A DNA stretch of 30,460 nt, from contig JBGPOS010000048.1 in assembly GCA_041488155.1 (NCBI GenBank), positions 1-30,460 on the forward strand. The letters run 5' to 3'. Shown here piece after piece: positions 23,515 to 30,460 of the stretch. The notes below the pieces were generated by a model that did not search any database, was not told where the DNA came from, and saw only the letters and a list, made by a program, of their open reading frames with translations. The translations under genes were made by a program, and so were the position numbers. This DNA comes from JBGPOS01 sp041488155 (lineage in GTDB: Bacteria; Chloroflexota; Dehalococcoidia; Tepidiformales; Tepidiformaceae). Position 1 is the first letter of the stretch. Each line of letters starts with the position of its first letter.

Positions 23515-23760
23515 TTAGCCTGCCCCAAACGCCTCGAACGTAAGGATCGTGTACGTCTCCCGCACATGCGGTATCGAATGGATGTCCCGTTCGATCAAAC
23601 GGCCCAGCGAGTCCACGTCATCGACGTACAGCTTCACCAACAGGTCGTACTGCCCCGTAATGCTGTAGGCCTCGGAAAAGCTCTCCGCGTCCGCGATCGC
23701 GTTCGCAACCTCGGTCCCGTGTCCCGGCTCGGTCTTGACCATCACGAACACCGCACGCAT
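23515..23760 (-). CDS. stand-alone Lrp/AsnC ligand-binding (RAM) domain protein
   Basis: This 81-residue protein is made of one RAM (regulation of amino acid metabolism) domain without the usual helix-turn-helix. The segments AVFVMVKTEPGHGTEVANAIAD, SITGQYDLLVKLYVDDVDSLGRLIERDIHSIPHVRETYTIL give the beta-alpha-beta-beta-alpha-beta pattern with the GQYDL ligand loop. Such proteins form ring oligomers and sense amino acids or small effectors, often in archaea and Chloroflexota. It precedes ctaG. Its role is unknown. Confidence 0.87.
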   Translation of the reverse strand: MRAVFVMVKTEPGHGTEVANAIADAESFSEAYSITGQYDLLVKLYVDDVDSLGRLIERDIHSIPHVRETYTILTFEAFGAG

Positions 23761-23831
23761 GGCGAGAGTCTACACCGCCGGTCGAAGCCGTCCGTGCCGC
23801 CTCTATCTCCTCCGGGACCGCAGCGATGCCC

Positions 23832-23943
23832 TACAATGGGGATCAACCCCCACAGGAGGCACTCCCGATGCGAATGCGGCCATAGATCAGCCCGCATCGT
23901 CTCCCCGTCTCGACCCGTGACGGGGCCAGGAAAGGAGTGCCCG
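23832..23943 (+). ncRNA. three-way-junction leader RNA controlling a small gene
   Basis: After a -10-like TACAAT (23832-23837) the leader can fold into three helices. P1 pairs GGCACTCC (23858-23865) with GGAGTGCC (23934-23941). P2 pairs CGATGCG (23866-23872) with CGCATCG (23893-23899). P3 pairs CCCCGT (23903-23908) with ACGGGG (23920-23925). P2 abuts P1 with no gap. P1 contains the Shine-Dalgarno bases of the 38-residue gene, and P2 contains the ATG of a five-codon minigene that has its own AGGAGG. Ribosomes on the minigene would break P1 and free the second site: a translational attenuator of the erm-leader kind, or a riboswitch. A small GGGG/CCCC hairpin (23838-23841, 23847-23850) leads it. 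No -35 is clear. Confidence 0.6.
23868..23885 (+). CDS. five-codon leader minigene
   Basis: ATG at 23868 has AGGAGG (23854-23859) at an 8-base spacing, an ideal initiation site, and the frame encodes MRMRP before TAG. This is too short to be a product; a strong start in front of five codons points to a regulatory role such as ribosome pausing at Arg or Pro codons. Confidence 0.5.
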   Translation: MRMRP

Positions 23944-23948
23944 TCCAA

Positions 23949-24065
23949 GTGGCAAAGCAATCCAAACCCAGGCCTGGCCAGACCGCCCGGCCGACCCCCG
24001 GCGGCGGCCCCGCAAGGCCGCATCCCGTACCCCCTCGTCAGACCCGGGTGCCGGTCAAGAAATAG
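23949..24065 (+). CDS. 38-residue basic proline-rich protein
   Basis: GTG at 23949 is preceded by AAAGGAG (23931-23937), an excellent ribosome site but 11 bases away. The 38 residues begin MAKQSKPRPGQTARPTPGGG and end RQTRVPVKK: strongly basic, rich in Pro, Arg and Lys, with no hydrophobic segment. The composition suits a nucleic-acid- or ribosome-binding peptide, but I do not recognise a family. A perfect terminator hairpin follows 18 bases after the stop, and a structured leader precedes it. Together these make a self-contained transcription unit and argue that the gene is real. Confidence 0.6.
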   Translation: MAKQSKPRPGQTARPTPGGGPARPHPVPPRQTRVPVKK

Positions 24066-24083
24066 TCCAGCGCGGACAATCAG

Positions 24084-24108
24084 GGGGCGCCGCAAGGCGC
24101 CCCTTACT
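24084..24108 (+). terminator. intrinsic terminator of the small basic protein gene
   Basis: GGGGCGCC (24084-24091) and GGCGCCCC (24096-24103) form a perfect 8-bp stem with a stable GCAA tetraloop, followed by TTACTTGTTGTT. On the minus strand the following bases are not T-rich, so it serves mainly the plus strand. Confidence 0.7.
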
Positions 24109-24130
24109 TGTTGTTCGCTACTCAATTGCC

Positions 24131-25927
24131 CTAGTAGTCACCTGGATTTCCGCCGCCCGCGAGACCGTCGCGCAGCGCCGCAATCCGGTTGCGTTCCGCA
24201 AGCAGCTGCAGGATCTCAAGCGCTTCCGATGCCGTCGGATTCTCCCCCGCTTGCAGCAGCAGTGCGTTCACCTGCGCGTCGATTTGTTCCAGTCGCCGGT
24301 CGATCGCGTCGGGATTGCGCGCAGGATCGTTCGACGGCGCGCCCGTTTCGCCTCCCGGCTGGCTCCCGGGCGAGGGCGTTCCTTGCCCTGGAGGAGACCC
24401 CGGTGGCTGCCCTGGCTTGTTCGGATCGCTAGGCCCGCCGGGGGGCGGCGTCGGCTGCCCGTTCGACGGCTGATTGCCGTCGGGAGGCGGCTGCTCGCTC
24501 GCCCCTTCGAGCGGCCGCAACATCCGCAGGACTACCTCGAAGTCGTGCCGGCTGTTTTCGTCGCCCGGGTTCTCCAGCAGAGCCCGCCTGAACGCCTCGA
24601 GCGAATTCGGCAGCCGTCCGACGGCAAATTCGGCGTGGCCGATGCTTGCGTAGCCCCGCGCCTGCGTCTCCGGGCTCGGCAGATTCAGCAGGCGGCGCGC
24701 CGCCAGGATCGCCTCCTCGAACCGGCCCGCTTCATAGAGCGCCCGTGCGAGGTTGAGGCTGACCGCGGGGTCGTTCGGCCGTTCCGCCTGCACCTCGATG
24801 AAGAGGTTGATTGCCCGGTCGTAGTCGCCAACGTCGTAGGCCCTCCGAGCGTCCTCGTTCAGGTCGTGCGCCAGGGTTGCACACCCGGGAAGCACGAACA
24901 GCGCCATCCCCACGAGGCCGATCGCCCGCATCCGCCGCCGCGGCCATCGCGGCATTCGCTCTGCCGCCGATGCCAGCACCAGCAACGCCAGCGCAGCCCC
25001 CGCAAACCACTGGAAACGCTCAACGGGGATCTCCGTTGGACGCTCGTCGATCCGTAGCCGCTTGAGGGTCGATACCCGCCCCTCCACGGTCGCCGGAAGC
25101 ACCTGCAGGTCCGCGCCCACGTAGCGGCCGCCCGCCGCCACCGCCAGGGCCCGCAGGAACGTCTCGTTCAGTTTCGAAACGATCGGCTGACCGTCTCGCC
25201 CCAGCTTCTGTACCGTCGTCTTGCTCTTCGAGTCGAAGACGGGCACGGTTGCCCCATCTCCCGTCCCCACCCCCGCCACGATGAAGTCGATCCCTGAGTT
25301 CCTCACCGCCGTTGCGGCAGCCGCCGGGTCCGCCCCGAGATCGTCTCCGTCGCTCACCAGCACGATGAGCCTGCCGCCCCCATCGCTGCCCGAGTCGAAC
25401 ACGTCCATGGCGATGTCCAGCCCTGCCGCCACACTCGTGCCCCCTTCTACGATCACCGGTCCGGTCTCCAGCGACGAAATCACCTGCGTCGCGGCGGAAA
25501 AGTCCGTGGTCAGGGGAAAGCGCAGTCGCGCGTTGCCCGCGAACACCACAAGCCCCACGCGGTCCCCGTTGAGGCGCTGCAACGTCTTTGTAAGGGCAGC
25601 CTTCGTTGCTTCCAGCCGACTCGGCGCGACGTCCTTCCCGTCCATGCTTCGCGAGACATCGACGACCAGCACAACCTCGGCCCCTCGCCGCGGCACAAAC
25701 GATTCGGTGGTCCCCCATCGCGGTTGGGCCGCCGCCACCACCGCCAGCGCCGCCGCCACCGCAAGGCACCCTCCGGCGAAGTACCGCGGGCCACCGGCCT
25801 CCTCACGGGATAAGGCCCGCACCCGTCGGGCAGCCCGACGCTGACCCAAAACCCAGGCCGCCAGCACGGCCGGCACGGCCACCAGCGCGATCAACACCCA
25901 GGGTTGGCCAAGAGTGATCTCTCTCAT
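24131..25927 (-). CDS. BatB-BatC fusion: von Willebrand factor A domain plus TPR protein
   Basis: This 598-residue membrane protein has a short N-terminal pair of helices (about 8-30 and 48-66), then a VWA domain with an intact MIDAS (DVSRS at 90-94, Thr near 164, SDGDD near 192-196), a helix near 309-324, a second hydrophobic segment ending in VLPGC (Cys349) that looks like an embedded lipoprotein signal, TPR repeats (about 355-470), a Pro/Gly/Ser-rich linker (480-540) and a charged helical C-terminus. In other bacteria BatB (VWA) and BatC (TPR) are separate genes. ATG at 25927 overlaps the BatA stop (ATGA). It is the last gene of the MoxR-Bat operon, which is implicated in envelope stress and aerotolerance. 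Confidence 0.85.
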   Translation of the reverse strand: MREITLGQPWVLIALVAVPAVLAAWVLGQRRAARRVRALSREEAGGPRYFAGGCLAVAAALAVVAAAQPRWGTTESFVPRRGAEVVLVVDVSRSMDGKDVAPSRLEATKAALTKTLQRLNGDRVGLVVFAGNARLRFPLTTDFSAATQVISSLETGPVIVEGGTSVAAGLDIAMDVFDSGSDGGGRLIVLVSDGDDLGADPAAAATAVRNSGIDFIVAGVGTGDGATVPVFDSKSKTTVQKLGRDGQPIVSKLNETFLRALAVAAGGRYVGADLQVLPATVEGRVSTLKRLRIDERPTEIPVERFQWFAGAALALLVLASAAERMPRWPRRRMRAIGLVGMALFVLPGCATLAHDLNEDARRAYDVGDYDRAINLFIEVQAERPNDPAVSLNLARALYEAGRFEEAILAARRLLNLPSPETQARGYASIGHAEFAVGRLPNSLEAFRRALLENPGDENSRHDFEVVLRMLRPLEGASEQPPPDGNQPSNGQPTPPPGGPSDPNKPGQPPGSPPGQGTPSPGSQPGGETGAPSNDPARNPDAIDRRLEQIDAQVNALLLQAGENPTASEALEILQLLAERNRIAALRDGLAGGGNPGDY

Positions 25928-26880
25928 GCCGGCGAGCTCCGCAGCCACGTCCCTCGCATCGCCAGCTCCACGAGCAACAGGAAGGCAGCCCCCCCGATGA
26001 ACCAGGGCTCCAGCTCCGTGAATTGTTCGAAGTGCTCGCGTCCAACCTTGCTCGTTTCGAGCTTCGAAATCTCCTCGTAGACCGAGGCGAGCGCCTTCGG
26101 GTTGTCCGCGGCGTAGTACTGGCCACCCGTCTCGTCCGCCATCTCGCGAAGCAGCTTTTCGTCGACCCCCGCAGCCACACTGCCGCCAAGGACCGAAGGC
26201 TGCGACACCAGCCCGATCGTATAGACCCGGATCCGTAGAGCCGCAGCCAGTTCTGCCGCGTCCAGCGGCTTGATGGAGGTGGCGTTGTGCTCCCCATCGG
26301 TCAGCAGGATCACGATGCGGCTCGCCGCGTCCGACTCTCTCAACATGTTGAGCGCCGTCGCCAACCCCACCCCGATACCCGTCCCGTCCGGCAGGATTCC
26401 GCTATCGAGCTTCGCCACCATCGTGTCCAGCGCCCCGTAGTCCAGCGTCGGCGGCGCAAGCGCCAGCGCATCCTTCTGGAACACCACGACGCCCACGCGA
26501 TCGTTCGTTCGCCCCTTAATGAAGTCCCGGATGACGCTCTTCGTTACGTCAAGCCGCGTCTTCCCGCCACCGCCGAACGGGGACGTGCTCATCGAGCTCG
26601 AAATGTCTATCGAGAGCGCGATGTCGATCCCCTCGGCGGGCACCACCGCGTTCGCCTCTCCGATCTGCGGTCGTGCCAGGCCCGCGGCAAAGAGCAACAC
26701 CGCCGCCACCCGCAGCACTGGCAGCAGTCGCACCAGCCGCACGCGCAACGTCGCCGGTATGCCCCCGAACGCAACCGCCGAAGGCAGGCCGAAGCCACCG
26801 CGTCGCCTCAGCCAGCCCATCACGGCAACCGGCGCGGCGAGCGCCCCAAACGCCAGCAGGTGCGGATCGCCGAAGCTCAT
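25924..26880 (-). CDS. BatA-like von Willebrand factor A domain protein
   Basis: This 318-residue protein is membrane-anchored, with N-terminal hydrophobic segments (about 5-24 and 48-68), a VWA domain and a C-terminal helix (about 292-308, WFIGGAAFLLLVELAM). MIDAS residues are intact: D92, S94 and S96 in IDISSS, Thr167 in PDGTGIG, and Asp195 in LLTDGEH. The VWA would face one side of the membrane and bind a partner through a metal ion. The start ATG at 26880 overlaps the BatD-like stop as ATGA, and its own stop overlaps the next gene likewise. Confidence 0.88.
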   Translation of the reverse strand: MSFGDPHLLAFGALAAPVAVMGWLRRRGGFGLPSAVAFGGIPATLRVRLVRLLPVLRVAAVLLFAAGLARPQIGEANAVVPAEGIDIALSIDISSSMSTSPFGGGGKTRLDVTKSVIRDFIKGRTNDRVGVVVFQKDALALAPPTLDYGALDTMVAKLDSGILPDGTGIGVGLATALNMLRESDAASRIVILLTDGEHNATSIKPLDAAELAAALRIRVYTIGLVSQPSVLGGSVAAGVDEKLLREMADETGGQYYAADNPKALASVYEEISKLETSKVGREHFEQFTELEPWFIGGAAFLLLVELAMRGTWLRSSPA

Positions 26881-27776
26881 GTCCCCGCCACCTCCACGAT
26901 CTCCCTCGCCATCGTCAGGTCCGCCTGCCGCCGTTCGTTCGCCGGACGGTACCCCGCGTACACCACCGCGTCGCACTCCTCAAGCAGCCCCCCAACCAAC
27001 CGCGCCTGCCAGCGCTCCACCCCCTCCGATTCCATTCGGCGTTCCAGCTCCCTCGTCGTGAGCGCGAACGCCGGGAACCCGTAGCGTTCGGCGATCACTG
27101 TCCGTACCGCTGACGCCAGCGTCCGATACGCCCCCACGGGGTCGCTCTCGATAACGTCCTCAGCATCCCCAAGCCCGTGCACCACCCCTGGGCCCTCAAA
27201 CACCGGCTTGGGCCGGCGCAGCACTCGCACGAACGCCCGCACTCCAAACGCCAGCGCAGCCAGCACGATCGCAACCCCCACCACTACTCCCAGCCCAATC
27301 GCCGGGCGTAGCCACGGCGATTCCGCACCGTCAATCGCCGACGGTCCCGGCAGCACCGAAAGCTCGTTGGGGTCGTTCGCCCTCAACGTGGGGATCACCT
27401 TCAGCGCCACCCCCGGCAGCTCGCGCGTAATCGACACGGCGTCCGCCGTCACACTGACCGCCGGCCGGAATGTGGTGTCGCCCGGGATGAACCCTGCCAC
27501 CACCAGCTCGATCGTGTGCACCGTCCGGCCGTCCTGATTGCGTTGGCTCGCCGAAGCCACCCGCACCACCTCTACCCCGTTCCACGAAGGCAACCCTGGA
27601 TCCACTTCCACGGTCGCCCCGATCGGCGCGACTACCTTCAACTGCAGCACGACCTGCTCGCCCACGAGCGCCGCGCTCCGTACGATCCGCGCTTCGTCGC
27701 CGTCATCGGCCAGGGCCGGCGAAACCCCCGATGCCGCCAGCCAGGCCACCACCACCGCCACCAGCAGGCGTTTCAC
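26877..27776 (-). CDS. BatD/DUF4381-like single-span membrane protein of the Bat operon
   Basis: This 299-residue protein has an N-terminal signal peptide (cleavage likely after SPALA), an exported beta-rich domain (25-150, with VVLQLKVVAPIGATVEVDP and later Ig-like strands), a membrane helix (about 155-180, LGVVVGVAIVLAALAFGVRAFV) and a cytosolic helical domain (185-299). Its place between DUF58 and VWA genes matches the BatD or DUF4381 slot in other Bat operons. The start is GTG, overlapping the DUF58 stop as GTGA. No enzymatic motif is visible. Confidence 0.72.
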   Translation of the reverse strand: MKRLLVAVVVAWLAASGVSPALADDGDEARIVRSAALVGEQVVLQLKVVAPIGATVEVDPGLPSWNGVEVVRVASASQRNQDGRTVHTIELVVAGFIPGDTTFRPAVSVTADAVSITRELPGVALKVIPTLRANDPNELSVLPGPSAIDGAESPWLRPAIGLGVVVGVAIVLAALAFGVRAFVRVLRRPKPVFEGPGVVHGLGDAEDVIESDPVGAYRTLASAVRTVIAERYGFPAFALTTRELERRMESEGVERWQARLVGGLLEECDAVVYAGYRPANERRQADLTMAREIVEVAGT

Positions 27777-28738
27777 GCGACCGCCTGTGCTCGCCGCTTG
27801 AAGAACTGTAGCAGCGCCGGCACGTAATCCACCCCAACCTTGACGGCTATCTCGTCGATCCCCAGCTCGCCGAACAGCCGCCGTCGCTCGACGTCCAGCT
27901 CTCGCACATGTCCCGCGTAGGCCTCCCGCACTCGCGCGTTGCCGCTGTCAATCTCCATCAGAGCGCCTGTCTCCGCGTCCGCCACCCGCACGATGCCGGC
28001 GTCGGGCAGCGCCTCATCCACCGTCTCCCGCACGCGTACCGCGATTATGTCGTGCCGCCGGGCTGCCGCCCGCAGCTGCCGTGCGTACCCCTCGCTGAGG
28101 AAGTCCGACACAAGGAATACCGTCGCCCGCCTCTTCTGCACACCCGTCAGGTACTCCATCGCCGCTCCGATGTCGGTCCCCTTGGTCGCCGGCTGCGCCC
28201 ACAGCACCTCTCGCACAACCCGCAGCACGTGTGTCGGCCCCCCCGCCGGGCGCACGTATCGCTCAGGCCGACTCGCAAACAGCAGCAACCCCACCCGGTC
28301 TTTATTCCGGATCGCCGCCAGCGCCAGCACCGCACACAGCTCGGCCGCCAGGTCCGCCTTGGTCCGCGCCATCGCTCCCGCCGACTGCGAAGCGCTCACG
28401 TCGACCGCGAACACGACCGTCAGGTCCCTGTCTTCCCGGTACCGGCGGATGAGCGGCTCCCCCGTCCTGGCGAACGCCTTCCAGTCGATCGACCGCACGT
28501 CGTCACCAGGCACGTACGGCCGCAATTCGTCGAACTCAAGCCCGCGCCCCCGAAAAACCGCCAGGTACTCTCCGAGGAACACGTCGTTGACCAGCCGCCG
28601 CGCCTTCATCTCGATCATCCGCACCCGCTCGAAGAGTTCCGGCGGGATTCCCCCGGGCCCGCCCTCGCCTCGAAGCGAGCCGCGACCGGCGTCAGCCGCA
28701 GGGCCCTTCGCCCGTCCCTTCCTTCGCCAGGGCCACAT
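27773..28738 (-). CDS. DUF58 domain protein
   Basis: This 321-residue cytoplasmic DUF58 protein has a VWA-like fold. The hallmark GRGLEFDELRPYVPGDDVRSIDWKAFARTGEPLIRRYREDRDL is intact, followed by VVFAVDVSASQS, a MIDAS-type D-x-S-x-S strand. ATG at 28738 is chosen; AAGG is very close to it, so the true start is uncertain, and a longer frame would overlap the MoxR gene end. DUF58 proteins nearly always follow moxR and are thought to be MoxR chaperone partners. The N-terminal 30 residues are Arg/Gly-rich. Confidence 0.87.
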   Translation of the reverse strand: MWPWRRKGRAKGPAADAGRGSLRGEGGPGGIPPELFERVRMIEMKARRLVNDVFLGEYLAVFRGRGLEFDELRPYVPGDDVRSIDWKAFARTGEPLIRRYREDRDLTVVFAVDVSASQSAGAMARTKADLAAELCAVLALAAIRNKDRVGLLLFASRPERYVRPAGGPTHVLRVVREVLWAQPATKGTDIGAAMEYLTGVQKRRATVFLVSDFLSEGYARQLRAAARRHDIIAVRVRETVDEALPDAGIVRVADAETGALMEIDSGNARVREAYAGHVRELDVERRRLFGELGIDEIAVKVGVDYVPALLQFFKRRAQAVA

Positions 28739-28766
28739 ACCTTGCGTCCGGCCCGCGAGAGTCCCT

Positions 28767-29786
28767 CTAGGGGACCTCGACCCCTTCGAGCACCCGGTCA
28801 ATGAGGTCGTCCGTCGTCAGTTCCTCCGCCTCCGCCTCGTACGTGGTAACGATTCGATGCCGCATCACGTCGTGCGCCAACGCCTTCACGTCATCCGGCG
28901 TCGTGTACGCCCGCCCCTGCAAGAACGCGTGCGCCCGCGAGGCCTGCGCCAGCGATATCGTCGCCCGCGGCGACGCCCCGAACGCGATCAACGACTGCAA
29001 CTCCGGCATCCGATACGCCGTCGGCCGTCGCGTCGCGAACACCACCTGCACGATGTAGTCCTTCAGCGCTTCGTCGATCGCCACCTCGTGCACCGCCGCC
29101 CGCGCCTGCACGATGTCCTCCCGCGACGCCACCACGCGACCCACCGGCATCGCCCCGTCCAGCCCCATTTCCAGGATCTGCCGCTCCTCCGGCCGCGATG
29201 GATAGTCCACCCGCACCTTCAAGAGAAACCGATCCAGCTGCGCCTCCGGCAGCGGGTACGTGCCCTCCTGTTCGATCGGGTTCTGCGTCGCCATCACCAG
29301 GAACGGGTCGTCCAGCTTGAACGTCTCCCCGCCGATGCTCACCTGCCGCTCCTGCATCGCCTCCAGCAGCGCCGATTGCACCTTCGCCGGCGCCCGGTTG
29401 ACCTCGTCCGCCAGCACGACGTTCGAAAATAGCGGCCCCCGCCTCACGGTGAACTTCCCGTCCGAAGGACTGAACACCTCCGTCCCGATCAGATCCGCGG
29501 GCAGCAGGTCAGGCGTGAACTGGATCCGAACGTGCTCCAGGTTCAACGTCTCCGCCAGCGTCGACACAGTCAGCGTCTTCGCCAGCCCCGGCACACCCTC
29601 CACCAGCACGTGCCCCTCGCACAGCAACCCGATGAGCAGCCGGTCGATAAGCGCGTCCTGCCCCACGATCACGCGATGCACTTCCGCGCGCACCCGTGCC
29701 AGCGTCGCCGCTGCTTCCGCGGCTCGAGTCGATAGAGTCAGCACTCCGGCGGCCAATCGCGGCTCCCGGCCAGGTTTTCCGCCCAC
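28767..29786 (-). CDS. moxR: MoxR-family AAA+ ATPase
   Basis: This 339-residue AAA+ chaperone has Walker A GVPGLAKT (64-71), Walker B VVLADE (123-128), sensor 1 ATQNP (166-170), and the family stretch LEAMQERQVSIGG. MoxR ATPases remodel or insert cofactors into VWA-containing partners, here the DUF58, BatA and BatB-BatC products. GTG at 29786 is given as the start. GTG at 29744 also fits, and neither has a clear ribosome site. TAGAAT at 29809-29804 could be its -10, which would make a very short leader. It is the first gene of the operon. Confidence 0.9.
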   Translation of the reverse strand: MGGKPGREPRLAAGVLTLSTRAAEAAATLARVRAEVHRVIVGQDALIDRLLIGLLCEGHVLVEGVPGLAKTLTVSTLAETLNLEHVRIQFTPDLLPADLIGTEVFSPSDGKFTVRRGPLFSNVVLADEVNRAPAKVQSALLEAMQERQVSIGGETFKLDDPFLVMATQNPIEQEGTYPLPEAQLDRFLLKVRVDYPSRPEERQILEMGLDGAMPVGRVVASREDIVQARAAVHEVAIDEALKDYIVQVVFATRRPTAYRMPELQSLIAFGASPRATISLAQASRAHAFLQGRAYTTPDDVKALAHDVMRHRIVTTYEAEAEELTTDDLIDRVLEGVEVP

Positions 29787-29857
29787 CTCGGGCGATTCTG
29801 CTTATTCTAGCCCCCCTCTGGAAAGACGTGATTAACCACGCTCGATCCCCGGCACCA

Positions 29858-29898
29858 CTCCCTCTCCCACCGCAGCGGGAGAGGGCCGGGGTGAGGGG
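29858..29898. repeat. REP-like palindromic repeat, copy 6
   Basis: CTCCCTCTCCCACCGCAGCG then GGAGAGGGCCGGGGTGAGGG, the best-preserved copy, lies between the divergent moxR and kinase genes. Apart from this, the half copy at 29981 and two heptamers, 29787-30055 shows no gene. Confidence 0.75.
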
Positions 29899-29980
29899 CG
29901 ATCGAGATGGCGATCCAGGCCGAACTCCGCGCGGCGGAGGCAGTGCAGCGGCCAGAGACGGCCGCGGCTACCGGGCTCCG

Positions 29981-30003
29981 CGCGGGAGGGGCCGGGGTGA
30001 GGG
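29981..30003. repeat. REP-like repeat, right half only
   Basis: CGCGGGAGGGGCCGGGGTGA with GGG following matches only the right arm of the family and sits 83 bases from copy 6. The missing left arm suggests decay or a partial duplication. Confidence 0.5.
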
Positions 30004-30010
30004 CTCCGCA

Positions 30011-30024
30011 CTCATCGCTCATCG
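30011..30024. repeat. two CTCATCG heptamers
   Basis: Two 7-base units CTCATCG in tandem are related to the array at 12743-12791. On their own they are weak; I list them because the same unit recurs 17 kb away. Confidence 0.35.
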
Positions 30025-30055
30025 CTGTTTTCCCCATCGCGTATGATTCCCCACC

Positions 30056-30460
30056 ATGCCCAGCGAGCGGGTCCAACGCCAGGTCAACCTCTTGCTCGAC
30101 GACATCGAGTCCGCACGGGCTGCTGGCGACTGGGCCCAGGTCAGCGAGCGCGCCGAAGAGATCCTCGACCTCGACCCCGACAACGAAGACGCCCGCACCT
30201 TCCTCTCTGCAGCCGAACGCCGCCTCGAGCGACTCGAGCGAAGCGACCAGGCCCTCGCCCCGTCGCCCACTCGCCCCGTCGCCCCGTCGATCTCCGAACG
30301 CCCGCTCCCCGAATCCTTCGTCTCCGGCCGCTACCGCGTCCAGCGCTTCCTCGGCGAAGGCGGACGCAAGCGCGTCTTCTTAGCCCACGACACCCGCCTC
30401 GACCGCGAAGTCGCCTTCTGCTCCATCCGCTCCGACGGCCTCGACCTCATCGGCCGCCAG
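30056..30460 (+). CDS. protein kinase domain protein with N-terminal helical region (partial)
   Basis: The first 135 codons of a gene cut by the window end. Residues 1-65 look helical, with a TPR-like pattern (WAQVSERAEEILDLDPDNEDARTFL). A Pro/Ser-rich linker (about 68-78) is encoded by octamer repeats. Then FVSGRYRVQRFLGEGGRKRVFLAHDTRLDREVAFCSIRSDG begins a Ser/Thr kinase-type N-lobe. The glycine loop (GEGGRKRV) is loose, and the Lys of the usual VAIK motif is not in its normal place: the strand reads VAFCSIR, with Arg three residues on. Either the nucleotide contact has moved or activity is low. The -10-like TATGAT (30042-30047) is only 8 bases from the ATG and there is no ribosome site, so the message may be leaderless. 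The C-terminal domains are unknown. Confidence 0.72.
   Translation, partial: MPSERVQRQVNLLLDDIESARAAGDWAQVSERAEEILDLDPDNEDARTFLSAAERRLERLERSDQALAPSPTRPVAPSISERPLPESFVSGRYRVQRFLGEGGRKRVFLAHDTRLDREVAFCSIRSDGLDLIGRQ
30253..30292. repeat. octamer repeats inside the kinase linker
   Basis: Units CCTCGCCC, CGTCGCCC, ACTCGCCC, CGTCGCCC and a partial CGTCGATC run in tandem, the same family as 19817-19896. In the kinase frame they encode the linker residues LAPSPTRPVAPS. An intergenic repeat class has thus entered a coding region where a disordered linker tolerates it. Confidence 0.65.

Noticed and set aside
23858..23941. Hammerhead-type ribozyme at the three-way junction
   Set aside because: The junction strands lack the CUGANGA and GAAA core, so only the overall shape is shared.

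Overview
The window is GC-rich DNA from a free-living bacterium. The best guess is a member of the Chloroflexota, near the Dehalococcoidia. This rests on the mix of an ACAD10/11-type acyl-CoA dehydrogenase with separate kinase genes, a luciferase-like (LLM) oxidoreductase, a CtaG-type oxidase assembly protein and a divergent kinase beginning YRVQRFLGEGG. It is inference, because there is no rRNA or tRNA gene to confirm it. No prophage, integrase, transposase or CRISPR array is visible.

Layout. Positions 1-2400 hold a pterin carbinolamine dehydratase, a four-cluster ferredoxin and a membrane protein with a degenerate GGDEF domain. Positions 2400-3130 have no long gene, but hold REP-like palindromes and a chain of RNA hairpins behind a strong minus-strand promoter. 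Next come a FliA/WhiG-type sigma factor (minus) and, divergently, a GrdB-like protein whose frame runs through an in-frame TGA followed by a SECIS-like hairpin. A Zur/Fur-type box then precedes a zinc/manganese ABC ATPase and permease. Positions 7066-12582 carry acyl-CoA and flavin/F420 chemistry: an ACAD10/11-like dehydrogenase, two APH-fold kinases, a PNPOx-like protein, a nitroreductase and an LLM oxidoreductase. Positions 12751-15609 are a complete FecBCD-type uptake operon (minus).

Positions 15817-23760 hold a flavin reductase, a second acyl-CoA dehydrogenase, a Phd/PIN toxin-antitoxin pair, a squalene-cyclase-fold protein, YajQ, a methylmalonyl-CoA-mutase-family large subunit with a substrate-site change, a secreted esterase lipoprotein, CtaG and a stand-alone RAM domain. 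Positions 23832-24108 form a compact unit that annotation would normally miss: a -10 box, a five-codon minigene inside a three-way RNA junction, a Shine-Dalgarno sequence locked in that junction, a 38-residue basic protein and a terminator. Positions 24131-29786 are a Bat-type operon (MoxR, DUF58, BatD-like, BatA, BatB-BatC fusion), mostly joined by 4-base overlaps. The window ends inside a divergent protein kinase gene.

The three points most worth following are the probable selenoprotein at 4169-5026, the leader-controlled small gene at 23832-24108, and the structured RNA locus at 2691-3033. Two repeat classes are scattered through the window: a roughly 40-bp REP-like palindrome (six copies and a half copy), and 7- and 8-bp tandem repeats, some of which run into coding sequence.
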